From Brachyspira pilosicoli P43/6/78 (GTDB lineage Bacteria > Spirochaetota > Brachyspiria > Brachyspirales > Brachyspiraceae), in contig NC_019908.1 of assembly GCF_000325665.1 (NCBI RefSeq), positions 744,001-808,000 of the forward strand: a stretch of 64,000 nt of DNA, written 5' to 3'. Made by a program: the position numbers and the translations under genes. Positions 8,635 through 19,200 of this stretch are shown here, piece after piece. The stretch's first letter is position 1. Each line of letters opens with the position of its first letter. Below the pieces are notes generated by a model that did no database searches, was not told the DNA's origin, and saw only the letters and a program-made list of their open reading frames with translations.

Positions 8635-9450
8635 TTATTTCCAAGTAGGTAAATAAGAACCTTTAAAATTCTCATTATAAACTTTCTCTACTATTTCAGA
8701 CTGATAAGCAGCAACAACCTTTTTATATAATTCATTATCTTTATCAGCAGTTCTAGCAGCAATTAAATTAACAAAAGATTTAGTGCTATATATTGCAGGG
8801 TCATCTTTGAAAATATAATCAGAACCAGGATTAAGACCAAAATCTATAGCATAGTTTCCGTTTATAACCGCACAAGCAACATCAGGAAGCAAACTATAAA
8901 TACTACCCGCATCAACTTCTACAATCTCTAAATTTAAAGGATTTTCTACTATATCAGCAACACTAGGAGAATCGCCTGCTTCTTCTCTTACTTTTATTAA
9001 ACCAGCAGCCTCTAAAACCTTTAAAGCTCTTCCTCCATTTGATGGGTCATTAGGTATAGCTACTTTATCACCTTTTTTAACTTCTTTTACATCTGTAATA
9101 TTTGTAGAATAAATATTCATAGCAGATATATAAGTGTCAGCAATAGCAGTTAAATCATAACCTTTATTAGATACCTCATCATTAAAATAAGCATAATGCT
9201 GAAAAGCGTTCAAATCAATCTCACCATCATTTAAAGCTTGATTTGGTATAGTGTAATCAGCAAAAGAAACTAATTCTACTTTAATGCCATCTTCTGCTAA
9301 CTTTTCTACTATTGGATTCCAAATTTGATAATCAGACTCTCCTGCAAATCCAACTTTTACTATATTGTTATTTGCACTAGATTTTCCGCCGCATGCACTA
9401 AAAGTGAAAATTAATGCTGCAAAAGCTGCAACTAATAAAATTTTCTTCAT
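8635..9450 (-). CDS. metQ: MetQ-type methionine-binding lipoprotein, copy 1
   Basis: Captures methionine outside the inner membrane and delivers it to MetNI. The 271-aa protein has a lipoprotein signal (FTFSAC, Cys at about 20) and the NlpA/MetQ fold motifs: VGFAGESDYQIW, FADYTIPNQALNDGEIDLNAFQH, VAIPNDPSNGGRALKVLEAAGL and AVINGNYAIDFGLNPG. It is the last gene of the metN-metI-dehydrogenase-metQ-metQ operon and clearly a paralogue of the neighbour upstream, with which it shares long identical stretches. Ligand could be D/L-methionine or a relative; the two copies may differ in specificity. Confidence 0.9.
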   Translation of the reverse strand: MKKILLVAAFAALIFTFSACGGKSSANNNIVKVGFAGESDYQIWNPIVEKLAEDGIKVELVSFADYTIPNQALNDGEIDLNAFQHYAYFNDEVSNKGYDLTAIADTYISAMNIYSTNITDVKEVKKGDKVAIPNDPSNGGRALKVLEAAGLIKVREEAGDSPSVADIVENPLNLEIVEVDAGSIYSLLPDVACAVINGNYAIDFGLNPGSDYIFKDDPAIYSTKSFVNLIAARTADKDNELYKKVVAAYQSEIVEKVYNENFKGSYLPTWK

Positions 9451-9498
9451 TTATTAACTCCTTATTAAAATTTTTAAAAATTTATTAAATAATTATTT

Positions 9499-10308
9499 TT
9501 ATTTCCAAGCAGGTATATAAGCTCCCTTAAAATCTTCAGCATAAACTTTTTCTACTTCAGCAGATTGATAAGCCTCTACTACCCTCTTATAAATCTCATT
9601 ATCCTTATCAGAAGCCCTTGAAGCTATTAAGTTTATATACATATTATTGTCATAATTTTTAGGGTCATCTCTAAATATATAATCAGCACCCGGATTAAGA
9701 CCAAAATCTAAAGCATAATTACAATTAATAACCGCACAAGCAACATCAGGAAGCAAACTATATAAACTGCCCGCATCAACCTCTATAATCTCTAAATTTA
9801 AAGGATTTTCTATATCATTAACTGTAGGATTGTCTGGAGCATTATCTTTTAACTTTATTAAACCAGCAGCCTCTAATACTTTTAAAGCCCTTCCGCCATT
9901 AGCAGGGTCATTAGGTATAGCAACTTTATCTCCATTTTTAACCTCATTAACATTTGTAATATTATGAGAATAAATATTCATAGCAGATATATAAGTAACA
10001 CCCAATATAGCTAAATCATAACCTTTAGTATTAACTTCATTGCTGTAATATGCATGGTGCTGAAAAGCATCTAAATCTATATCGCCGTCATTTAATGCCT
10101 GATTTGGTATAGTATAATCAGCAAAAGAAACTAATTCTACTTTAATGCCTTCGTTTAATAATTTCTCTTGTACAGGCTTCCATATAGTTCTGTCAGATTC
10201 ACCAACATGCCCTATCTTTACTGTGATTAAATCTTTTTTATTATCATTATTTCCGCCGCAAGAAGCTAAAAACAATGAAAAACATAATAATAATAAAACC
10301 TTTTTCAT
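9499..10308 (-). CDS. metQ: MetQ-type methionine-binding lipoprotein, copy 2
   Basis: A 269-aa paralogue of the downstream protein. Lipobox FLASC gives Cys17. It keeps FADYTIPNQALNDGDIDLDAFQHHAYY and IPNDPANGGRALKVLEAAGLIKL. One visible difference lies in the otherwise conserved AVINxNYA motif: Cys here, Gly in copy 1, at a place that lines the ligand cleft in MetQ proteins (family knowledge, not modelled). AAAGGGGA precedes the ATG; spacing to the dehydrogenase gene is 79 bases with no terminator, so it is in the same operon. Confidence 0.9.
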   Translation of the reverse strand: MKKVLLLLCFSLFLASCGGNNDNKKDLITVKIGHVGESDRTIWKPVQEKLLNEGIKVELVSFADYTIPNQALNDGDIDLDAFQHHAYYSNEVNTKGYDLAILGVTYISAMNIYSHNITNVNEVKNGDKVAIPNDPANGGRALKVLEAAGLIKLKDNAPDNPTVNDIENPLNLEIIEVDAGSLYSLLPDVACAVINCNYALDFGLNPGADYIFRDDPKNYDNNMYINLIASRASDKDNEIYKRVVEAYQSAEVEKVYAEDFKGAYIPAWK

Positions 10309-10387
10309 TATATATCATTCCCCTTTATAAATAATTTAATTTTTTAAACAATTTAAATATTTTAGACAATAAAATAAATATTTTTTA

Positions 10388-11338
10388 TCACATGGTAAGC
10401 GATAATTTATAATTTTTAGTCATAGTATCACAAGAAGCATCAAAAAGTTTTTTCTCTTCTTCATTCATTTTAAGTTCAATTATCTCTTCAATTCCATTAG
10501 CTCCGAGAACTGCAGGCACAGAAGCATAAACATCTTTTTGACCATACTCACCATTAAGATAAACTGAAACAGGCAAAACTCTATGCTCATCAGAAAGTAT
10601 AGCCCTAGCAACCTCAGCAAGTGAAGTTCCTATTCCAAACTCGGTAGAACCTTTACCTAGTAAAACGTCCCAACCGCCTCTTCTTCCTTTATCAGCTAAT
10701 TCATTTAAATCTAGTTTAGCATATTTATCCTTGCCTTCTTTCATAAGCTCAAACAAAGGCTTTCCTGCTATAGTTACACAAGACCAAGCAACCATTTGGC
10801 TTTCACCATGCTCGCCTAATGCATAAGCATATACAGATTTTTGATCAACATTTATAGCCTCAGATATAGCACGTCTTAATCTTGCAGAATCTAATGTTGT
10901 GCTTGTAGATATTATTCTTTTAGTGTCATAATTTAACTTATTTTGTAAATAATGAGTAATAACATCAGCAGGATTAGAAATATTAATTATAATTCCATTA
11001 AACTTAGTCTTTTTAATATTAGCTACTATATCTTTCATAACTTCTACAGTAGCTCCCAAAGTATCCATTCTAGTTTGATTTTCTTTAGGTAAAGGTCCGG
11101 CACATACAACCATCAAATCAGCATCATCAATATCGCTGTAATCTCCAGCTTTAACTTCAACTCTATGAGGAAGATAAACAGTAGAATCAAATATATCAAG
11201 AGCCTGAGCAAAAGCCTTTTTCTTGTCTATATCAATATAAACAATATTTTCAACCAATCCCTGAGCAGATAAAGCATATCCAACATGTGAACCTACATGA
11301 CCTGCACCTATAATAACTACTTTTCTATTTTTAATCAT
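10388..11338 (-). CDS. L-2-hydroxyacid dehydrogenase, lactate dehydrogenase family (HicDH-like)
   Basis: NAD-dependent reduction of a 2-oxoacid. The 316-aa protein has the NAD loop GAGHVGSHVG (11-20), substrate Arg90 (equivalent to LDH Arg109), Asn122, Asp150/Arg153 and the catalytic His177 in GEHGESQMVAW. The specificity position that is Gln102 in L-lactate dehydrogenases (AGxxQKPGETR) is Pro84 here (AGPLPKENQTR). That, and the SQxVAWS and GKGSTEFGIGTS motifs, resemble L-2-hydroxyisocaproate dehydrogenases. Database transfer would call it L-lactate dehydrogenase. It lies between metI and metQ with AAGGAT as ribosome site, so its substrate could be a branched or methionine-derived 2-oxoacid (inference). 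Confidence 0.85.
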   Translation of the reverse strand: MIKNRKVVIIGAGHVGSHVGYALSAQGLVENIVYIDIDKKKAFAQALDIFDSTVYLPHRVEVKAGDYSDIDDADLMVVCAGPLPKENQTRMDTLGATVEVMKDIVANIKKTKFNGIIINISNPADVITHYLQNKLNYDTKRIISTSTTLDSARLRRAISEAINVDQKSVYAYALGEHGESQMVAWSCVTIAGKPLFELMKEGKDKYAKLDLNELADKGRRGGWDVLLGKGSTEFGIGTSLAEVARAILSDEHRVLPVSVYLNGEYGQKDVYASVPAVLGANGIEEIIELKMNEEEKKLFDASCDTMTKNYKLSLTM

Positions 11339-11373
11339 AAAAAAATCCTTTATAAAATATAACTTTACAAAAA

Positions 11374-12054
11374 TTAATGGCTTGCTTTTTTTACTATAAA
11401 ATTACCAAGTGCCTGTATTAATCCAACAAGTATTACAAGAAGTATCACAGAAACATATATAATATCTAATTTATTTCTGTAGTATCCAGACTGTATAGCA
11501 TAAGTACCAAGCCCGCCAGCCCCAACAGCACCAGCCATAGCAGTAAGCCCTATTAAACTAATAGCAGTAATTGTAGTTCCTCTTGCTATAGGGGCAATAC
11601 TCTCTTTTAAATAAACTCTAAATATTATAGCTATAGGAGAAGAGCCCATAGATTGAGCAGCCTCTACTAAACCAGGATTTACCTCAGATAAAGCACTCTC
11701 CATCTGTCTAGCAAAAAAAGGAACTGTACCAAAAATTAAAGGTAATATAGCTCCCTTTACACCAATAGCAGTACCCATTATAAATCTAGTTAAAGGTACA
11801 AGCATAGCAAGAAGTATTATAAAAGGTATAGCTCTAAAAAAGTTAATAACCTTACTAAGCACTTCATATATTATAACATTTTGCATAATGCCGTATCTCT
11901 TAGTAACAATTAAAAGTATACCTAAAAATCCGCCCACAAAAAATGATATAACACCAGAATATAAAAGCATTATGAATGTTTGTATAATACTATCATAAAG
12001 TTTTGGTAAATCATTCATTACATTTGGTATTAATTTATTTAGAAACTCTAGCAT
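11374..12054 (-). CDS. metI: Methionine ABC transporter permease MetI
   Basis: A 226-aa inner-membrane permease with five to six helices and an EAA loop (EAAQSMGSSPIAIIFRVYLKES, about 145-165) that contacts the ATPase MetN. Its start codon lies inside the last codons of metN (20-bp overlap), which points to translational coupling. Length matches MetI. Confidence 0.93.
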   Translation of the reverse strand: MLEFLNKLIPNVMNDLPKLYDSIIQTFIMLLYSGVISFFVGGFLGILLIVTKRYGIMQNVIIYEVLSKVINFFRAIPFIILLAMLVPLTRFIMGTAIGVKGAILPLIFGTVPFFARQMESALSEVNPGLVEAAQSMGSSPIAIIFRVYLKESIAPIARGTTITAISLIGLTAMAGAVGAGGLGTYAIQSGYYRNKLDIIYVSVILLVILVGLIQALGNFIVKKASH

Positions 12055-13087
12055 CAGCTATTACCTCCACATCAACATTTTTTTCTTTAAGAAAATCTAT
12101 AGCTCTCTTTATTCCGTTATCTTCATTTTCATGCATTATAATGACAAGCCCTCCAAGTAAGCTCTCATCTATAAACTCAACATTTCCAAAAATAATATTA
12201 GCATCAACATTAAAAGCCCTAGATATATGAGAAATAAAAGCTTCTATTACTCCTCCCTTCTTATATCTAAGTCTTAATATACATTCATTTTCTTTTAATG
12301 ATGTAATAGCATTTTTCTCTTCTACCAAATCATATATTTTAGAAAGATTTGAAGTAGTGTCTATAAAATCTTGAGTTATTTTATTTTTTGGAGCAGAAAA
12401 TACATCAAAAATATTACCCTCTTCTATTAAATTACCAGCATTCATAACAGCAACCCTATGACATAATTCTTTAACAACATTCATCTCATGTGTTATTACA
12501 ACTATAGTAATTTTTAATTTCTCATTTAATTTTTTTAATAATTTAAGTATAGAGCCAGTAGTTTGAGGGTCTAATGCACTAGTAGCCTCATCGCAAAGAA
12601 GTATATTTGGTTCATTAGCCAAAGCCCTAGCAATAGCTACTCTCTGTTTCTGCCCGCCGCTTAATTGTGATGGATAAGCATAAGCCTTCTCTTTTATGTC
12701 CACAAGCTCAAGCAAAGACATAACTTTATCTTCAACTTCTTTTTTTGAAAGTCCCCTATATCTTAAAGGGTAAGCAACATTTTTAAATACATTTCTAGAG
12801 CCAAATAAATTAAACTGCTGAAATATCATTCCTATCTTTTTTCTTTTCTCTCTTAATTCTCTTTGAGATAAAGACATCATATCAACATTATCTATATAAA
12901 CCTTTCCAGAAGTAGGTCTTTCAAGTAAATTAATACATCTTACAAGAGTGGATTTTCCAGCACCAGAAAAACCTATTATTCCATATATCTCGCCGTCTTC
13001 TATTTTTATAGATACATTGTTTACAGCATTAAGCTGTTTATTATTTGCGGTTGTAAATACTTTGCTGACATTTTCTATTACTATCAT
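12035..13087 (-). CDS. metN: Methionine ABC transporter ATP-binding protein MetN
   Basis: ATPase of the methionine importer. The 350-aa protein has Walker A GFSGAGKST, Q-loop, signature LSGGQKQRVAIARAL, Walker B ILLCDEATSALD, switch His in ITHEM and the C-terminal NIL regulatory domain (about 260-350), which in known MetN proteins binds methionine and inhibits transport. First gene of a five-gene operon with a good promoter about 30 bases upstream. The leader is too short for a SAM riboswitch. Confidence 0.95.
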   Translation of the reverse strand: MIVIENVSKVFTTANNKQLNAVNNVSIKIEDGEIYGIIGFSGAGKSTLVRCINLLERPTSGKVYIDNVDMMSLSQRELREKRKKIGMIFQQFNLFGSRNVFKNVAYPLRYRGLSKKEVEDKVMSLLELVDIKEKAYAYPSQLSGGQKQRVAIARALANEPNILLCDEATSALDPQTTGSILKLLKKLNEKLKITIVVITHEMNVVKELCHRVAVMNAGNLIEEGNIFDVFSAPKNKITQDFIDTTSNLSKIYDLVEEKNAITSLKENECILRLRYKKGGVIEAFISHISRAFNVDANIIFGNVEFIDESLLGGLVIIMHENEDNGIKRAIDFLKEKNVDVEVIADARVSK

Positions 13088-13118
13088 TAACTATTCCAAT
13101 TAAAATTTTATTCTATAC

Positions 13119-13146
13119 ATTATATAATTATATATATTTCTGTCAA
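13119..13146 (-). promoter_or_regulatory. Promoter of the met transport operon
   Basis: On the minus strand, TTGACA (13146-13141), 16-bp spacer, TATAAT (13124-13119). Both hexamers are perfect. Predicted start about 25 bases before the metN ATG. Confidence 0.75.
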
Positions 13147-13185
13147 TAATAACTATGAAAACCATAATATAAAAACCGTTAAACT

Positions 13186-13225
13186 AATAAGCCTATAACT
13201 AGATTTCTCTAGCTATAGACTTATT
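13186..13225 (-). terminator. Hairpin after the giant coiled-coil gene
   Basis: On the minus strand AATAAG-T-CTATA-G-CTAGA, GAAA tetraloop, then the complementary arm with two G-U pairs: a near-perfect 17-18 bp stem about 37 bases past the stop codon. The T run (GGTTTTTATA) is some ten bases further on, so it may act as an mRNA 3'-end stabiliser as much as a terminator. Confidence 0.6.
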
Positions 13226-13261
13226 ATTTATATACTATATTTTACCAAATCTCTTATTTAA

Positions 13262-16200
13262 TTAATATCCTCTCGCTGATTCATCTTTCCATTTTTTAAT
13301 AACTCTCTCAACCTCATCTCTATCATAAGAAGTATTTTTTACTATCTCATCATATTTCCAACCCTGCTTATACATATTAATAATAATATTCTCTTTCTTA
13401 TCATTAATTTTTGTAGCAGTAGTTTTACTTCTCTTAGTTAAACTCTTACCAGCATCATTAACATACTTTTCAGCATTATCTAATAGAGTCTCTAAATAAC
13501 GAACAAAGTATTCAGCTCTCTCAAGATTTTTAACTATATTGTTATCATAATCCTCATACTGCTTCTTCATGTATTTTAAGTTTTCTCTCTGATTTTGTAT
13601 CTCTTCTATAATAACATTAAGCTCTTCCAACTTGCTAAAGAACTTTTGTACCTTCTCATCATTCTTATCTATCTTAGCCATTTCTCTATCTAAAGCAAAC
13701 ATCTTGTCAGAGAACTCTCTTCTAGTATCTTCTATATCAAGCATAGCAGATTTAATAGTATCTATTCTTTGTAATATATCATCAGATTCATTATCAGCGA
13801 TATTTACTTTTTCTAATATAGTATTAGCCTGCTCTTCTTTGTCATTGATAATAGCAAGTTTATTTTCTATCTGAGAAGCTATATCTATAACAACTTTTAT
13901 ACCCTCTTGAGTATTTTCTATCATAGAGTTGCTTTCAGCTATTTGTATAAACTTGTTTTGTACCTCTTCAGACATCTCTACAAGCATATTTACTTTCTCT
14001 TGAGTATCTTTTAAGCTTTCTTTCTCTTTTCTGATACTCTCAGCATAATCTAATATAGTGTTATGCATATTCTTAAGCTCTTCAAACTCAGACATAGTTT
14101 TATTCATATCATAAACTGTATTTTTAGTATCATTTACTAAAACGTCCAATTTAGCTACATCATCTTTAATAAAGTTAGCCATCTCTTCTGCTTTATCAAA
14201 CACTTTTACAGTATTCATATATTTATCTATATCTTTGCCTATTTTTTCTATTTGTATTTTTAATGTTTCATACTCGCTGTTTATATCATAAGTTTTATCA
14301 TCAAGCATTTTATCTATAGAGTTCACTACATCATTTAATTTTTCAGTTAAAGAATCTGTTCTTGAATCTAAATCTTTAAGTATAACATTAGTTTTATCTT
14401 CATACTTCAAATTAATATCTTCTAATCTAGCATCTATTTCACTAGAATATTTAGCTATATCATCTTCTAAAGCAGATATAATATTTTTCATGCCAGCTAA
14501 TCTCTCATCATAAACATCTAAATTCGAAGACTGAACCTTTAACATCTCTTCTTTAGCATTTTGTACATACTCTTTAGCATCATTCATGAGTAATGATAAA
14601 GTCTGTTCCATATTAGAATTAAGTCTGTCTATATATTTATCATACTTATCATTAGCAGATTCTTCTATATTAGTAATATTCTCTTCAATAATGCTATTAG
14701 CCTCTTTAATTTTCTCATTAACAGCATCAGATATAGATTCTCTTAATTCCAACAATGAAATAGAAATATCTTCATACTGAGTTCTCAATTCATCAAATTG
14801 ATTATTCTTATCTTCTAGAAGCTCATTTATTCTATTAGCAACATTATCAATGATAGAATCAAACTCTACAACTTTGCTGTCTAAAGAAGTTTTAGCATTA
14901 GAAGAAAGCTCTTCAAGTCTAGATTTAAACTTATTACCTTCTTCTTCTATATCTTTAGAATACAACTCTATTTTATTTTGTAACTCTAATGCCTTCTCTT
15001 CAACTATAGCTTGAAGTTTTTCTATAGAAGGAGAGAATTCATTTTGTAAATTATTCATCTTCTCTTCTACATCTTTTAATTTTTCTTTATTATCTTCTAA
15101 AGATTTATTAAACTCTTCTTTAGCATCAATAGCCTTCTCTAAATCATCTAAAAGATTATCAACTGAAGAATGCATACTCTCTTTTGTTGATTCTAACTCG
15201 CTATAGAGTGAATTAATTTTATCCTGCCATTCTTTATAAGTATTTTCAAATAAAGCTACAATATCTTCTTTACTTCTCTCTTGTCTGTCAGAATAATACT
15301 TTTCTGTTTCAAGATACATATCTTTTAATTTTGTAAGCTCTTCTTCATGCATAGCTTTTACTTCTTCTATGCTTCTCTCACTCTCTGAATTAACAGCATT
15401 TCTTAGTTCGCTTAAAAGCTCATCTTGATAAGAAGACATATTATCTCTTAATTCTTTAGCAGTATCATCTAATTTACTATTCATCAATTTGAAAGTATCA
15501 TCTATTTTATCATTAATAGTTAACTCTACCTCATCTATAGCCTGTTTAACATCATTGAATCTCTCAAACTTCTTCATCTCATTATTAACGAACTCATTTA
15601 CAATTTTCATTATATGAGGAGTTAAATCATTAGTCTCTTTTAATATACTCTCATTAAATGAAGCAAGTAAATTATTAACAGCCTCTTTAGATTTGTCTAA
15701 ATGCTCATTATTTTCATTAATAATTTTCTCTTCCATAGAAGCTATATATTCTTCAACTTCTTTTATCTTTCTATTAAACTCTAATTCCTTCTCAGCTATT
15801 CTCTCAGCAGCATTATCTGAAGCCTCAATAACAGCAGATGTTAAACTATCTATTTTATTATTTATATTAACATCGCTAGTTTTTACCATCTCAATTAAAG
15901 CTTCTCTCTCTTTGCGTACATTTTCTATGTCTTGAGATATTAATTTTTGAGACTGACTTAATAATCTTATCTCATTTTCCTGCTCTTTCAAATTAACCTT
16001 AATAGTATCAACTATAGCATCTATCTCACTTTGAGCATTATCTATTCTCTCTATTATAGATTTTACTTTTTCATTTTCTATATCATCTATATGTTTTTTT
16101 ACTTTTTCAACATTATCAGTAATATCTAATAATATATGAGAAGCACTCTCTTTAATATTATCAACTTCAGCCTCTATAGAATCTCTATAAAACTCTTTAA

Positions 16201-19200
16201 TTTTTTCAGGCTCTGAATAAGCATCTTCAAAATGCTCTATTCTAGCTTCTATACGTTTTCTGAAAGCTTCATTAGATTCCTCAAACACCTTGATAATATC
16301 ATCTCTCAACTCTTCTGTCATATATTTGAAATCAGCTTCTATAGAATCACCCTTAAAGTTTTCAAGAACATCTAATATCTCTTTCTTCTGTTCATCTATT
16401 AAAGAAATAGCATCATCTTTGCTTATTAAATCTAGAGAAACTTTCTTGTTTAGCTCATCTATATTATCAATAATGCTCATCTTCTCATTATTTAGAACCT
16501 TCATAGCTTCATCTTGTTCTCTTATAAGCTCTAATATAGTTTTTCTAAAATTAATAAACTCATTAATTAATTTGTTTCTATCGCTTTCTATAGTGTTTAT
16601 AGCATCATCAGAGTATAAAGTACCAGTTTCATACTTTAATCTAATATCCTCTACTTCTAAAGCAATTCTCTCTCTCTCTTGTAATAGACTATTAGCTAAT
16701 TCCTCTATAAATGAAAGCTTATTAGCAAATTCATCTCTAAAGTTAGAAATATCATTTGCCATATTATCTCTATAGCTATTAATATTACCAACTACTTCTT
16801 CTTGAAGCATAGCAAAATTATTTTTCATATCAAGCTTGTATTGCTCTTCTATGTTTTCGAAATGACCTTCTTCTGATATCTTAGATTCTATATCATCTCT
16901 AAATGAAGCAAACTCTTCTCTCAAAGACATTTTCTCTTCAACAAATATATTGCTTATATCTTCTAAAGTTGGAATATCTTTAAGTATTGATTCTTTTAAA
17001 CTTGATAATTTATTTTCAAAATCAACTTGTTCTTTTGATAAAATCTCAGCTATAACATCTGTAGGAGAATAGTTTTCTTCTAAGTCTTTTCTAAACTCCT
17101 CTATAGTTTTATTAATATTAGCTATCTCTTCATCAAATAATTTTGAAACATAAGCTTTATCTGCAATATTTGAAGATAATTTCTCTTTTGTATCATCTAT
17201 AGAATTATCAATATTGCCTTTATACTCTGACATAAGCTCTTCAAACTTATCTAAAGAAACAGAATTATCTTTTAAACTTTCAAACTCTTTTCTTATATCA
17301 TTTAAAGCATAATATAAATTAGCTTTTTCTTTATCAATTATCTCATTAAAGTTCTTTAAATATTCATTTTTGAAGGCGTCTATTTTATCAGAGTTAGACA
17401 TATATTCTACTCTAATAGCAGATTTGAAATTATCTAATTCTTCTATTAATTTATTTTTCTCTTCTTCAAACATATCAGCGAAGTTTTTATTGTTAGAAGT
17501 TAATATCTCATTTTTAAATCCTTCAAACTCATTAACTATATTGTTCTTCTCTGAAACAAATAAATCGCTAATATCTTCCATGCTAGGTATTGATTCTATA
17601 ATCTCAGTTTTAAACTTAGAAAACTCTTCATTCATCTGAGCATCTTTTCTCTCTATAGTCTCATAAACATCTTTCTTAAGTTCATGTATAGAATCGAGCA
17701 ACTCTTTTTTATCTTTAGCAAGTTCATTAGAAAGCTCTAAAGAAGATATTAAATTATGTTCTACATGTCCGCTTCCATTTGACAAACTATTTTTCAAATT
17801 ATTTATCTTAGTATCAATAGCTTCTTCATAATCATTCAATACTTTATCTAATCTATTTACATATTGAGTGATATCATTATTCAAATAATGCTGACTGTCT
17901 TCTACATCTTTTATTCTATCTTCAAATGCTTCCATTTTGTTTTCAAATGTAGAAAGTTTATCATCAATAAATAATTTTGATTTATCATTAGCCTCTTCAA
18001 TAGAAACAATTTTGTTTTCTAAATCAGATTTCAAATTATTTATAGTATTTGATATGCTTTCTAATCTTTCATTAGAAGTAAGATTTTCTTTATCTAAGCT
18101 TTCAATTATAGAGTTTATACTATCAGCAAAGTTCTTTTCAACATTATCTATTTTTAAATTAAACTCTTCAAATGAATCTTTAAACTTAACCTCTAAATCA
18201 GATTTGAAACTATCTGCCTTTTCAGCTATAAAATCAGAATATAATTCTTTTATTTTATCTCCGTCACCCCAAGAATCTTCAAAGAACTCTATACGTTTCT
18301 CTAATCTGCTTGTAAAGTTCAAGTTATTATCTTCAATATCTGATAAACTATCTACTATAGAAGATATTTTAGTTTTATATTCTTCAAGAGTACTAAAGAT
18401 ATCATTATTATTAGATTTAAATAACTCGAAACTCTCTTCTATTTTTTTCAACTCTTCAGATAATTCATCTTTACTGATTGTATTATCTTCATAAGAAGAG
18501 ATTTTATTTACCAATTCTAATTCTTTGCTATTTATAAAATCATTAATCTTACTCTCTGAACTTTCAAGAGCTTTAGATATAGCATTATTTATATTTTCAT
18601 TTAAATCACTTAATGAATCTGTTATGATATTATCTAAACTTTCCTTACTCTTCTCTATACTATCCATCTGCTCTTTTAATTTCGCATCTATCTTAGAAGA
18701 ATAATCATTTAAATATACATCAATATATCCTCTATTGGCATCTAATTTAGCTTTTTCTATTTCTAATTTCAAATTATTACAAAGCTCTTCTAATGATTTA
18801 GAATTATTCTCATAAGCTGTATTTAATAATTTTGCATAGCTTTCATAATTAGAAATAATATTTTTACCAACATCATCTATATCTTTCATTATAGAAGATG
18901 ATTCTTCCAATCTATAGCTTTCTATATTTTTTAGCTCATCTTCATATTTATCAATAGCATCAGTGATAATATTATTAAATCTATTAATATCAGAAGTTAA
19001 TTTACTTTCTAAATCACTAACCTTATCATTAATAGAGTCTATTCTAGATTCTAATGATTCGTTTAATTCATTTTCTCTATCTTCTATTTTCTCTCTAACA
19101 GCTTTTACTATATCATCTACAATAGATTCCTTTTTATCATTTGTACTATCTATAAATGATTCTATATTATTTTTTGCTTCTTTTAATTGTTCAAGCAAAT

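Noticed and set aside
13088-13146. SAM riboswitch ahead of metN
   Set aside because: The predicted leader is only about 25 bases and shows no conserved riboswitch stems.
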